From NCBI GenBank assembly GCA_013001465.1, contig JABDMM010000067.1:1-33168 (forward strand): a stretch of 33,168 nt of DNA. Direction: 5' to 3'. Shown here piece after piece: positions 1 to 7,371 of the stretch. Below the pieces are notes generated by a model, which worked only from the letters and a program-made list of their open reading frames with translations, was not told the origin of the DNA and searched no databases. Source of the DNA: Chitinophagales bacterium (lineage in GTDB: Bacteria > Bacteroidota > Bacteroidia > Chitinophagales > JABDMM01). A program made the translations under genes and the position numbers. Position 1 is the stretch's first letter, and each line of letters opens with the position of its first letter.

Positions 1-2
1 AT

Positions 3-3000
3 AAATACATGGTCAATGGTTTTGCTTCTCAGGAAAATCTTATTGATGATATGCAGGCTGGAGCTACTTGCGCTCCTGTAACAGATTATAACACTTTCGC
101 AAACAGGTTGATCGACGTCAGTTCTGATACCAGTGTAACAGATGCTTATGGTACCTGTTTTACATGTGCCGATCCTCAACCTTGGAGTCTCGTTAAATTT
201 GCAGTAGATATGAACCAGTACGCAGGTTCTTTTACAACTGCATATGTAGCCGGAGAATTCAATGGATGGTGCGGCGGTTGTAATCCTTTAAGTGATAATG
301 ATGGCGATGGAGTCTGGACTGGTTCGATTACAACAGTACTCGATTCATTTCAATATAAATTCCAATTGGATCAGTGGGCAGCGTCTGAAAACTTAGGAGC
401 AGATGATGATGCCTGTACAAAGTCTGACGGTAACTTCAGAAACAGGTTCATCACTATATCCCAAGATACTGTATGTCTTGATACTGTATGCTATGAGGAA
501 TGTACTCCTTGTGCAACAGCGCCGGCAACAGCAACGATTACGTTTATTGTAGATATGTCACTGGAAGGATCAATTGATCCAAGTGGTGTTCATGTTGCAG
601 GGTCCTTCCAAGGATGGAACCCATCTGGCACTCCTATGACAGATATAGGTGGTGGTCAATGGTCAGTAACAGTTCCTGGTATTCCAGTTGGACAGGCAAT
701 AGAGTTTAAATACATAAATGGAAATTTCTGGGGACCTGATGAGTCTGTATTTGGCCCTTGCGGTGCCGGAAATGGTAACAGAATTTTTACCCCAACTACT
801 GCCGGACCAGTAACTATTGGACCGGATTGTTTCGGCTCATGCGGTCCTTGCCTGCAACCAGTTGATATAACTTTCATCGTAGACCTTACTTATGAAGGTC
901 AGGCTGATTCGAATGGAGTTCACATTGTTGGACCATTCAATAATTTCGATCCGAATGCTACAGTAATGACCCCGATTGGTAACAATCAATATTCTGTAAC
1001 TCTTTCTGGTTTCCAGCCTGGAACTCAGTTCAACTTTAAGTATATCAATGGTAATGACTTCTCGAATGCTGAGAATGTAGCTTCAGGCGCTTGTGCTGCA
1101 AATAACGGCTTTGGTGACAGAACTTATTTAGTACCTTCAACTAATTCGGTTGTAGGACCTGATTGTTTCAATCTTTGCGGACCATGCCCACCTTGCCCTC
1201 AGGGTCAGGTTGCATATGAAATATTTATTGGCGCAAGTAATTCTCAATTCCCTAATGAAATGTCCTGGGAGTTGATAAATCTGACTACTGGTGATACTGT
1301 AATTGGAAGAGATTGTGGAAGCTACGGACCTAGCTCCGCTGATACTGTTTGCCTCGATACAGGTAACATTTACGTTTTCAACGCAAATGATGACTGGGGA
1401 GATGGCTGGAATGGTGGTTTCTACATCATCACAGATCTAAGCGATAATTCAACGCTGGCATCAGGGTTCCCGAACAACACTCAACCTGGTGATTTCACCG
1501 ATGATTGTAACGGAGCAGATGTCGAAGCTACAGTAACTTTCGAAGGTGGTGGTGCTGCAATTATCCCTGGCTGTACAGATCCAGCTGCGATCAATTATAA
1601 CCCACAAGCGACTGTTGAAGATAGTTCATGTAATTTTGCTGCTGTCAATGATGTTTGCGATAGTGCACTTGCACTTACTGTAATTGGGGTATCTGACACT
1701 TGTGATTATGTTGTTCAGAGTACCAACAACGCTACTGACGATAGCACAAGTCAATCCTTATGTGATCCGGTTGGAATAAATCTCGATCTATGGTACACAT
1801 TTGTTGCTCCACCAAGTGGTAATATCAATTTCGATATCATTTTAGGAACAACACCATTAGTTGAGGCAGCTATTTATGAAGCGTGCGGTGATTCAGTGAT
1901 CGGGTGCTTCAATACACAAACCGGAACTGCATTTTCTGGATTCACTCCTGGTCAGCAATATGTGCTACAGATCTGGACTGATGACTTCAATGCTGGAATT
2001 TATGGTATTTGTTTACAAGAGTTTGTTGCAGGTTGCACAGATCCTCTTGCTACCAACTATAATCCTTCAGCAAATGTAGATGATGGTAGTTGTATTTATC
2101 CTGTACCTGTGAATGATAATTGTCAGGATGCTATATCAATTAGCTGCGGTGGTACAGCTGCCGGCTTGACTTTAGGAGCATCTGCTGATACTACTTTACA
2201 ACCTTGTGGTACTTTCTTAAGCACTGCACCAGGTGTTTGGTACAAATTAGTTGGTAACGGTGATACTGCCGTAATAGCTACATGCGGGTCAGATTATGAC
2301 ACTAAGCTTGGAGTATTCACCGGAGGGTGTAATAATTTAACTTGTGTTACTGGAAATGATGATGCATGTGGTCCAGTAGGAGGTCCTCCAAGACAGTCTA
2401 TTGTTAAGTTCCCAACTCAAAACGGTGTGACGTATTTAGTATATGTTACAGGATTTGCAGCGGAAGCTGGGCAATACACACTAAGTGTGGACTGTATTCC
2501 TACAAAATGTAAGTCTCCTAAGAATGTGAATTCAACACAGCTTACGGCTTCAACAGCTCAGCTATGTTGGGATCCTACACCTGGAGCTAACAACTACGTA
2601 ATTAGAGGTAACAAAGTAGGGACAAGCGGATATGTTTACATTCAAACATCATCTACTTGTAAAACTGTTGGAGGGCTTCAAGGCAACATGTCATATTACT
2701 GGCAAGTTCAAGCTGTTTGTAGCGGAAATTCAACAAATCCTGTTTCTCCATTCTCGAAAAGAGACACATTTACAATGTTACCATGTGCAGGACCAACTGG
2801 AGTTATGACATCCAATGTCACCTCCTCTTCTGCTACTCTATCCTGGGATGCAGTTCCAGGCGCTATAGGGTATAAGATCAGAGGGCGTGAAGCTGGTACT
2901 AATTCTTATGCGAATATTACTGTAACTAATAACTCATATACTGCAACTGGTTTAAAACCAAATACAAATTATGAGTGGACAGTTCGAGTAGTTTGTAGCA

Positions 3001-3335
3001 ATGGAGTGACTTCAAATGCTTCTGCGGTTCAAACATTTACTACTGGCGGTGGCGCTAAAACTGGCGCTTTCGTTCAATCAGATCTAAATATGAACGTTTA
3101 TCCAAACCCTGCCAAAAACTACTTTGTGCTTTCTGCCGGTAGTCTGGGAACTTTGGAAAATGTACAAATTCAGATCTTTGATTTGTCTGGAAAGATGATC
3201 CATGGATTGAACAACGTTAATATTACAGGAAGTATCGAGATCAATCTACCTGAAAATGTTCTAAATGGTATGTACCAAATAATGGTAACACATGAAGGAC
3301 AGGTTTATCAGGAAAAACTTGTGATTGTTAGGTAA
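3..3335 (+). CDS. Large modular secreted protein with T9SS type A sorting domain (5' end outside window)
   Basis: Secreted or surface adhesin/enzyme-like protein of the type IX secretion system; the precise role is unknown. The frame is open to the window edge and the first ~50 residues match the end of a repeat unit, so the N-terminus lies upstream; the ATG at 9 is not the true start. Numbering from that ATG: three cysteine-rich beta-sandwich repeats resembling starch-binding/E-set modules (about 61-165, 175-280, 287-395; shared motifs FxVDM, VAGxFxGW, FKYINGN, CGPC); a module with DDWGDGWNG (about 397-515); two linkers GCTDPxAxNYNPxAxxxDxSC at 521 and 675, each followed by a pre-peptidase-like beta domain; two fibronectin type III domains (about 834-925, 926-1020); and a C-terminal sorting domain from about 1026 with VYPNPAKN and a final KLVIVR. 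The sorting domain predicts outer-membrane translocation by T9SS and surface anchoring or release. Domain names beyond FN3 and the sorting signal are by pattern only. Confidence 0.9.
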   Translation, partial: KYMVNGFASQENLIDDMQAGATCAPVTDYNTFANRLIDVSSDTSVTDAYGTCFTCADPQPWSLVKFAVDMNQYAGSFTTAYVAGEFNGWCGGCNPLSDNDGDGVWTGSITTVLDSFQYKFQLDQWAASENLGADDDACTKSDGNFRNRFITISQDTVCLDTVCYEECTPCATAPATATITFIVDMSLEGSIDPSGVHVAGSFQGWNPSGTPMTDIGGGQWSVTVPGIPVGQAIEFKYINGNFWGPDESVFGPCGAGNGNRIFTPTTAGPVTIGPDCFGSCGPCLQPVDITFIVDLTYEGQADSNGVHIVGPFNNFDPNATVMTPIGNNQYSVTLSGFQPGTQFNFKYINGNDFSNAENVASGACAANNGFGDRTYLVPSTNSVVGPDCFNLCGPCPPCPQGQVAYEIFIGASNSQFPNEMSWELINLTTGDTVIGRDCGSYGPSSADTVCLDTGNIYVFNANDDWGDGWNGGFYIITDLSDNSTLASGFPNNTQPGDFTDDCNGADVEATVTFEGGGAAIIPGCTDPAAINYNPQATVEDSSCNFAAVNDVCDSALALTVIGVSDTCDYVVQSTNNATDDSTSQSLCDPVGINLDLWYTFVAPPSGNINFDIILGTTPLVEAAIYEACGDSVIGCFNTQTGTAFSGFTPGQQYVLQIWTDDFNAGIYGICLQEFVAGCTDPLATNYNPSANVDDGSCIYPVPVNDNCQDAISISCGGTAAGLTLGASADTTLQPCGTFLSTAPGVWYKLVGNGDTAVIATCGSDYDTKLGVFTGGCNNLTCVTGNDDACGPVGGPPRQSIVKFPTQNGVTYLVYVTGFAAEAGQYTLSVDCIPTKCKSPKNVNSTQLTASTAQLCWDPTPGANNYVIRGNKVGTSGYVYIQTSSTCKTVGGLQGNMSYYWQVQAVCSGNSTNPVSPFSKRDTFTMLPCAGPTGVMTSNVTSSSATLSWDAVPGAIGYKIRGREAGTNSYANITVTNNSYTATGLKPNTNYEWTVRVVCSNGVTSNASAVQTFTTGGGAKTGAFVQSDLNMNVYPNPAKNYFVLSAGSLGTLENVQIQIFDLSGKMIHGLNNVNITGSIEINLPENVLNGMYQIMVTHEGQVYQEKLVIVR

Positions 3336-3357
3336 GTTCCTAATTAGTAATTAATTA

Positions 3358-3393
3358 GAAAGCCCTTTTCGTTTGGAAAGGGCTTTCTTTTTT
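3358..3393 (+). terminator. Intrinsic terminator after the T9SS protein gene
   Basis: A perfect 11-bp inverted repeat (GAAAGCCCTTT at 3358-3368, AAAGGGCTTTC at 3377-3387) encloses an 8-base loop and is followed directly by six T residues. It starts 22 bases after the stop codon, so it should end the transcript of the T9SS gene and insulate the sigma-factor operon. Confidence 0.9.
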
Positions 3394-3491
3394 ATAGAAG
3401 TTCAGGTAATCCCGTGTTGAATCTTTAAATAAGTTACACCGTATACTAATTTCGTTTTAATTTAGTTAAACAGTTACTAGTATTAAATTAC

Positions 3492-3506
3492 ATCCCGTAT
3501 AGGGAT
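3492..3506. promoter_or_regulatory. Short inverted repeat just upstream of the sigma-factor start
   Basis: ATCCC and GGGAT flank GTATA, ending three bases before the TTG start at 3510. It could form a small hairpin over the translation start or be a protein-binding site. Arms of only 5 bp could easily arise by chance. I see no clean TAnnTTTG promoter between 3396 and 3509. Confidence 0.2.
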
Positions 3507-3509
3507 ATC

Positions 3510-4088
3510 TTGAATTTGGACATCAACAACAATACTGCAAGCGACTCTCAGCTAATTAATAAGTACCGCTACTCTCACGACCCTAAGTACTTAGGTGAGT
3601 TGTTTATGCGTTACTCCCATCTGGTTTATGGTGTTTGCCTGAAATACTTTAAGAATGAAGCGGATGCTAAAGATGGAGTCATGAACATTTTTGAGCATAT
3701 TCTTGATGCTCTAAAAAAACATGATGTCAATAATTTTGACCGATGGATCTATACAGTTTCTAAAAATCATTGTCTTATGGAGATCCGGCATAAGAAAATG
3801 GAAAGCAACATGCACGAATCTTATGAAAAAAATACGGTCACTCGTGTGGAATCTAAGGGAGAATTGCATCTTAATAGTGAACCAAAGACCGATGATATTG
3901 AAGAGTTAGACAAAGCTATCGAGCAATTGAAAGAAGAACAGAAAATTTGTGTCGAATTATTCTATCTCAAACAGAAATCATATCAGGAAGTCGCACAAAT
4001 AACAGGATACAGCCAAAAAATGGTTAAAAGCTATATTCAAAACGGTAAAAGAAATCTTAAAAACCTACTGAATAATATTCATGAGTGA
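3510..4088 (+). CDS. RNA polymerase sigma factor, sigma-70/ECF family
   Basis: Alternative sigma factor of 192 residues, about the usual ECF length. Sigma region 2 covers about residues 15-90 (LINKYRYSHDPKYLGELF, then a helix with EADAKDGVMNIFEHI and the aromatic FDRWIYTVSKNHC). A charged linker (about 95-130) leads to region 4 at about 130-190, a helix-turn-helix with LKEEQKICVELFYL and YQEVAQITGYSQKMVKSYI. The start is TTG at 3510; the first in-frame ATG falls inside region 2 (MRYSHLVYG) and would destroy it. The last codons overlap the next gene by 8 bases (ATGAGTGA), which suggests translational coupling to its probable regulator. The promoter target and signal cannot be deduced from this window. 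Confidence 0.9.
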   Translation: MNLDINNNTASDSQLINKYRYSHDPKYLGELFMRYSHLVYGVCLKYFKNEADAKDGVMNIFEHILDALKKHDVNNFDRWIYTVSKNHCLMEIRHKKMESNMHESYEKNTVTRVESKGELHLNSEPKTDDIEELDKAIEQLKEEQKICVELFYLKQKSYQEVAQITGYSQKMVKSYIQNGKRNLKNLLNNIHE

Positions 4089-5241
4089 TCTAAGAAAGCA
4101 AAATAAGAAATCCGGTCCCGATCTGTCAGTCGAGGAAACAAAGGAGCAACTCTTTGGTCAACACTCTGATGCAATAAAGAAAAAAGTTGATGAGAGTGAA
4201 TTTTACCGCAGCGCTTTCGAAGGTTTAAAGTCTGTGCCGGATGCTGAAGCTTTTGAATCAGCAATAAATGACATCCAAAAGAATATCTCAAAACAATCCG
4301 GATATCATACCGCTCAAGAGATTAAATTAAACAGAAAAAAATGGCTCATAGCAGCTTCTATCGCTTTTGCCCTAATAACACTAGGTAGTATTCTATTTGT
4401 AAATATTGGAAACGATACTGCCGTTTCTGAAAATTCACCTCAGGTAAAAACAAATAAAACTAATTCTGCTTTAGAAAAAGCAAAGAGTAATCCAAAAATT
4501 ATTCCCGTTGAGGAAGCTGAATCTGAAGATCAGATCTCAGATATCGAAGAGGAAACCTCTGAACCGGAGACAAATTCACAAGAATCCAGCTCGACAAATC
4601 AAGAAGCTGCGATCTCAAACGAAAATTCTCCAATTGTTCAAGAAAGTGGAACAGAACTCATAGCTAAAGATGAAACAGCTGACAATACCCCAGAGGAAAA
4701 ATTTGATATCGCTGAAACTGATGATGCTGTAGCTGCACAAGAAGAATCTGTTGATTACTACAGCAATACATCTGCACCTGCTGCTGCTGAAATAAATAAT
4801 AGCACAGTAAGATCTGCAACTTCGATGTCTGCAGACATTAGTACCTCTGAAAAAGAATCATTGAATAACAGTCGTCAAAATGAAAGTATAAGTACTTCTG
4901 TTACCATAGAGTCTGCAATGAGTTTATATAATAGTGGCGACTATAAAGCCGCCCTCGATCAGTTTGATGCTCTTTTGAAGGCATACCCAGGAAATCGAAA
5001 AGCGAACTACTATGCTGGAGTTTCTTACATGAATATTGGTAAAAGTACCAAAGCCATAGATCATTTTGATGAATTGATCACATCAGAAGGTACTACTTAT
5101 AAAGACAGCAGTAAGTGGCTCAAAGCGAAAATCCTTGTAAAAAAAGGTAAGAAAAACGAAGCGAAACAATTGTTAGAAGATCTCTCTCAGAGGCAAAATC
5201 GCTACGCTCAACAAGCAAAAGACCTCCTTCAGTCTTTATAG
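4081..5241 (+). CDS. Single-pass membrane protein with C-terminal TPRs, probable sigma-factor regulator
   Basis: 386 residues in three parts. A cytoplasmic N-terminus (1-87) has no Cys and so lacks the classic zinc anti-sigma motif; it contains SEFYRSAFEGLK, resembling the (D/E)xFxxxAxEGL motif I recall from Bacteroidota membrane proteins encoded beside ECF sigma genes. One transmembrane helix lies at about 90-112 (LIAASIAFALITLGSILFV). A long acidic Ser/Glu/Thr-rich linker (about 115-270) is followed by a TPR-like domain (about 275-386; SAMSLYNSGDYKAALDQF, then NYYAGVSYMNIGKSTKAIDHF). The expected orientation puts the TPRs in the periplasm. Because it overlaps the sigma gene by 8 bases, I infer an anti-sigma or signal-relay role with TPRs sensing envelope proteins. 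Family assignment to anti-sigma is unproven; it could be only a structural TPR protein. Confidence 0.8.
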   Translation: MSDLRKQNKKSGPDLSVEETKEQLFGQHSDAIKKKVDESEFYRSAFEGLKSVPDAEAFESAINDIQKNISKQSGYHTAQEIKLNRKKWLIAASIAFALITLGSILFVNIGNDTAVSENSPQVKTNKTNSALEKAKSNPKIIPVEEAESEDQISDIEEETSEPETNSQESSSTNQEAAISNENSPIVQESGTELIAKDETADNTPEEKFDIAETDDAVAAQEESVDYYSNTSAPAAAEINNSTVRSATSMSADISTSEKESLNNSRQNESISTSVTIESAMSLYNSGDYKAALDQFDALLKAYPGNRKANYYAGVSYMNIGKSTKAIDHFDELITSEGTTYKDSSKWLKAKILVKKGKKNEAKQLLEDLSQRQNRYAQQAKDLLQSL

Positions 5242-5295
5242 TTTTCTCATCAAATTTTTTATTCCTAATTTGTGTTGTAATCAACTGACTACAAC

Positions 5296-5727
5296 GTGAA
5301 AAAAATAATCCCATTTGAAATTAGCGGTGTCCATATCGCGATCGCTATTTTTATCCTCTTAGGGGCTGCTTTTGGAATATATCAGTTCAATAAAAAACCA
5401 AAGCAAGTGAGCGACATCAAAACAGCATTTGTAATTACTGCAGATGAGCTATATGATGCATTTGAACAAAATGAAAATGAAGCGAGTGCAAAATACATCG
5501 ATAAAGTGATCGAGGTCAGCGGTGTGATTTCAGAAGTAGATCGCAATAATGAAGGCAATATGGCGATCGTAATGAAAGCTAAAAATGCACTCTTAGGAGG
5601 TGTGAACGCAGCGATGGGGCAAAAAGACAATTTAAAACTAACTATAGGAGAAGATATTAAACTGAAGTGCATGTGCGTTGGCTATAATATGGAAGTGATC
5701 TTAAATAACTGTGTCCCCGTCGAATGA
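5296..5727 (+). CDS. Membrane-anchored OB-fold protein, tRNA_anti-like family
   Basis: 143 residues with a GTG start. The N-terminal helix (about 11-31, GVHIAIAIFILLGAAFGIYQF region) is an uncleaved signal anchor rather than a lipobox. Residues about 48-143 resemble the small OB-fold family often labelled tRNA_anti-like: ADELYDAFEQNENEA, then KVIEVSGVISEV, and a C-terminal IKLKCMCVGYNMEVILNNC with Cys125, Cys127 and Cys139. The family is common in Bacteroidota but its function is unknown, and the name does not imply RNA binding. It follows the sigma/TPR operon by 54 bases, and its stop overlaps the next start (ATGA), so it probably leads the cytochrome operon. The three cysteines are worth noting beside haem proteins, though disulfides are an equally simple explanation. 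Confidence 0.75.
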   Translation: MKKIIPFEISGVHIAIAIFILLGAAFGIYQFNKKPKQVSDIKTAFVITADELYDAFEQNENEASAKYIDKVIEVSGVISEVDRNNEGNMAIVMKAKNALLGGVNAAMGQKDNLKLTIGEDIKLKCMCVGYNMEVILNNCVPVE

Positions 5728-6443
5728 AAAATCTTATCCTACTTATAATTATAGCCTCAACTCTCCATGCCTGTAAGCATGATCCTATAATACCAATAGA
5801 AGTTCCATTTATCCCTTCACCGGTGGACACTACTTTTTCAAACCCATCAACTCCTTGCGACAGTACGATCATCTATTTTGAAAACCAGATTCGACCGTTA
5901 ATTGCATCCAATTGCGCCATCCCTGGTTGTCATGATGCCTTAACTGCCGAAGAAGGTGTCGTCTTAAATAATTATGATAATATAATGAGTACTGCCGACA
6001 TCAAAGCATTCGATCCTGAAGATAGCGATCTGTATGAAGTATTGATCGAGACAGATCCTGACAAGAGAATGCCTCCACCATCAACAGGTAACAGTTTAAC
6101 CAGTGAACAGATCACTCTTATATATAACTGGATAGATCAAGGAGCGAACAATAATTATTGCAGCGATTCCGCATGTGATACAGTCGCAATGTCATTTACA
6201 AATGACATTCACCCTATTATACAACAATACTGTATTGGTTGCCACAGCAGCGGTGTAGCCAGTGGAGGTATAATTATGGAAACTCATAGCCAATTACAAG
6301 CTTTAGCTTTTAATGGCTCGCTTTTTGGTACAATAAACCATGAAGCCGGTTATGTGCCGATGCCATATAACCAAACACCGCTGGATGTTTGCTTTATTAA
6401 TAAAATTAAAAGTTGGATCGATGACGGGGCACCGAATAATTAG
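5724..6443 (+). CDS. Di-haem c-type cytochrome lipoprotein
   Basis: 239 residues. A signal peptide with a lipobox (LHAC, Cys17) predicts a lipid-anchored envelope protein. Two homologous halves follow: about 45-141 with CAIPGCH (Cys64, Cys69, His70) and about 151-239 with CIGCH (Cys170, Cys173, His174). The first is a CX4CH site, the second a standard CXXCH. Each half continues with a candidate Met ligand (RMPPP, Met116; VPMPY, Met213) and ends with a WIDxGAxNN motif (IYNWIDQGANNN, then IKSWIDDGAPNN). The arrangement resembles planctomycete-type cytochrome c domains. The likely role is electron transfer in the periplasm; partners are unknown. It overlaps the OB-fold gene by 4 bases and the next cytochrome gene by 23, so co-expression is likely. 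CX4CH haem attachment is known from tetrahaem cytochrome c3, which makes function at this site plausible but unproven. Confidence 0.8.
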   Translation: MKNLILLIIIASTLHACKHDPIIPIEVPFIPSPVDTTFSNPSTPCDSTIIYFENQIRPLIASNCAIPGCHDALTAEEGVVLNNYDNIMSTADIKAFDPEDSDLYEVLIETDPDKRMPPPSTGNSLTSEQITLIYNWIDQGANNNYCSDSACDTVAMSFTNDIHPIIQQYCIGCHSSGVASGGIIMETHSQLQALAFNGSLFGTINHEAGYVPMPYNQTPLDVCFINKIKSWIDDGAPNN

Positions 6444-6810
6444 ATCTTTTTTCGCCATAGCTATTATTGGACTTGGATTACTAGGAATAACATCCCAGGG
6501 CTGTTATTATGACAATGTAGAGGATCTTTTTCCAGGTGGAGTTTGTGACACAACTGCAGTTTCATTTTCAGCAGATGTACAACCGATCATAGATCTGAAA
6601 TGTGCCACTCCTGGATGTCATGTCGCTGGAGGAAGCCCAGGAATAATAATGACGAATTATGCCGGTATCAAAGCTAAAGTTGATGATGGGTCTTTTGAAA
6701 ACAGAGCCTTGGTCCAGAAAAATATGCCTCCTTCCGGCTCTCAGGATTTAACAAATTGTGAACTCGATATTTTAACTGCCTGGATCAATGCAGGCGCACC
6801 AGATAACTAA
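6421..6810 (+). CDS. Mono-haem c-type cytochrome-like lipoprotein
   Basis: 129 residues from ATG 6421, chosen because it gives a clean lipoprotein signal (RSFFAIAIIGLGLLGITSQGC, Cys28) whereas upstream in-frame ATGs add a non-signal peptide read from the preceding gene. The domain matches both halves of the preceding protein: CDTTAVSFSADVQPII, then CATPGCH (Cys61, Cys66, His67; CX4CH again), a Met in NMPPSG (Met102) and a closing ILTAWINAGAPDN. It looks like a third copy of the same module, duplicated into its own gene. It overlaps the upstream gene by 23 bases and ends 13 bases before the YceI start. It is the only haem module in this protein, so if CX4CH does not bind haem it would be an apo-protein. 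Confidence 0.75.
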   Translation: MTGHRIIRSFFAIAIIGLGLLGITSQGCYYDNVEDLFPGGVCDTTAVSFSADVQPIIDLKCATPGCHVAGGSPGIIMTNYAGIKAKVDDGSFENRALVQKNMPPSGSQDLTNCELDILTAWINAGAPDN

Positions 6811-6823
6811 AAATCAATTTCTT

Positions 6824-7369
6824 ATGAAAAAATTATTTTGTCTTTTTGCAATCGTTTTGTTTTCTCTGAACGTTTTCTCACAAAAGGTCTTCACCAGAAA
6901 TGGACATATAAGTTTCTTTTCGGAAGCTCCTTTGGAGAATATTGAAGCTAATAACTATCAGGTCACTAGTATTATAGACCTTGAGAAAAAAGAATTGGTT
7001 TTTAGCCTTTTGATGAAAGGATTTGAATTTGAAAAGGCTTTGATGCAAGAGCACTTTAACGAAAAGTATGTGGAATCGGATCAGTATCCAAAATCAACAT
7101 TCACTGGATCATATACATGTAACGATAAGATAGATTTGAAAAAGGATGGTCTCTATCAAGTCAATGTAACTGGTTCCCTCGAAATCCATGGCGTGACAAA
7201 AGAGGTTGAAACAACTGGTACTTTGGAAGTAAAAAATGGAGAAGTTATTAGCAATGCCGTATTTGTTGTTGCCGTTGCGGATTATAATATAAAGATACCT
7301 TCAGTTGTTAAAGATAACATCGCCAAGGAAATCGAAATTACGGTGAACGCTACATATAAAGCAATGTAA
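6824..7369 (+). CDS. Secreted YceI-family protein
   Basis: 181 residues from ATG 6824; the longer ATG at 6788 lies inside the previous gene and would bury the signal peptide (MKKLFCLFAIVLFSLNVFSQ, cleavage after about residue 19). The mature protein has YceI lipocalin-like features: HFNEKYVESDQYPKSTFTG, then VTGSLEIHGVTKEVETTG and a final IEITVNATY strand. Family members form a beta-barrel that binds isoprenoid or other amphiphilic lipid chains in the periplasm. Its place between cytochrome lipoproteins and a beta-barrel-like protein suggests a role connected to an electron-carrying or lipid ligand, which is inference. The next start follows after 2 bases. Confidence 0.85.
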   Translation: MKKLFCLFAIVLFSLNVFSQKVFTRNGHISFFSEAPLENIEANNYQVTSIIDLEKKELVFSLLMKGFEFEKALMQEHFNEKYVESDQYPKSTFTGSYTCNDKIDLKKDGLYQVNVTGSLEIHGVTKEVETTGTLEVKNGEVISNAVFVVAVADYNIKIPSVVKDNIAKEIEITVNATYKAM

Positions 7370-7371
7370 AC

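Noticed and set aside
5274..5295. Inverted repeat GTTGTA-N10-TACAAC just before the OB-fold gene start
   Set aside because: Six-base arms with a 10-base loop and no T-tract; too weak to call a terminator or operator, though it touches the GTG start.
6340..6420. Upstream in-frame start for the second cytochrome lipoprotein
   Set aside because: It would place 27 polar residues before the lipoprotein signal and overlap the preceding gene by over 100 bases.
6788..6823. Upstream ATG for the YceI gene
   Set aside because: It adds 12 residues before a typical signal peptide and lies inside the previous gene; ATG 6824 fits better.
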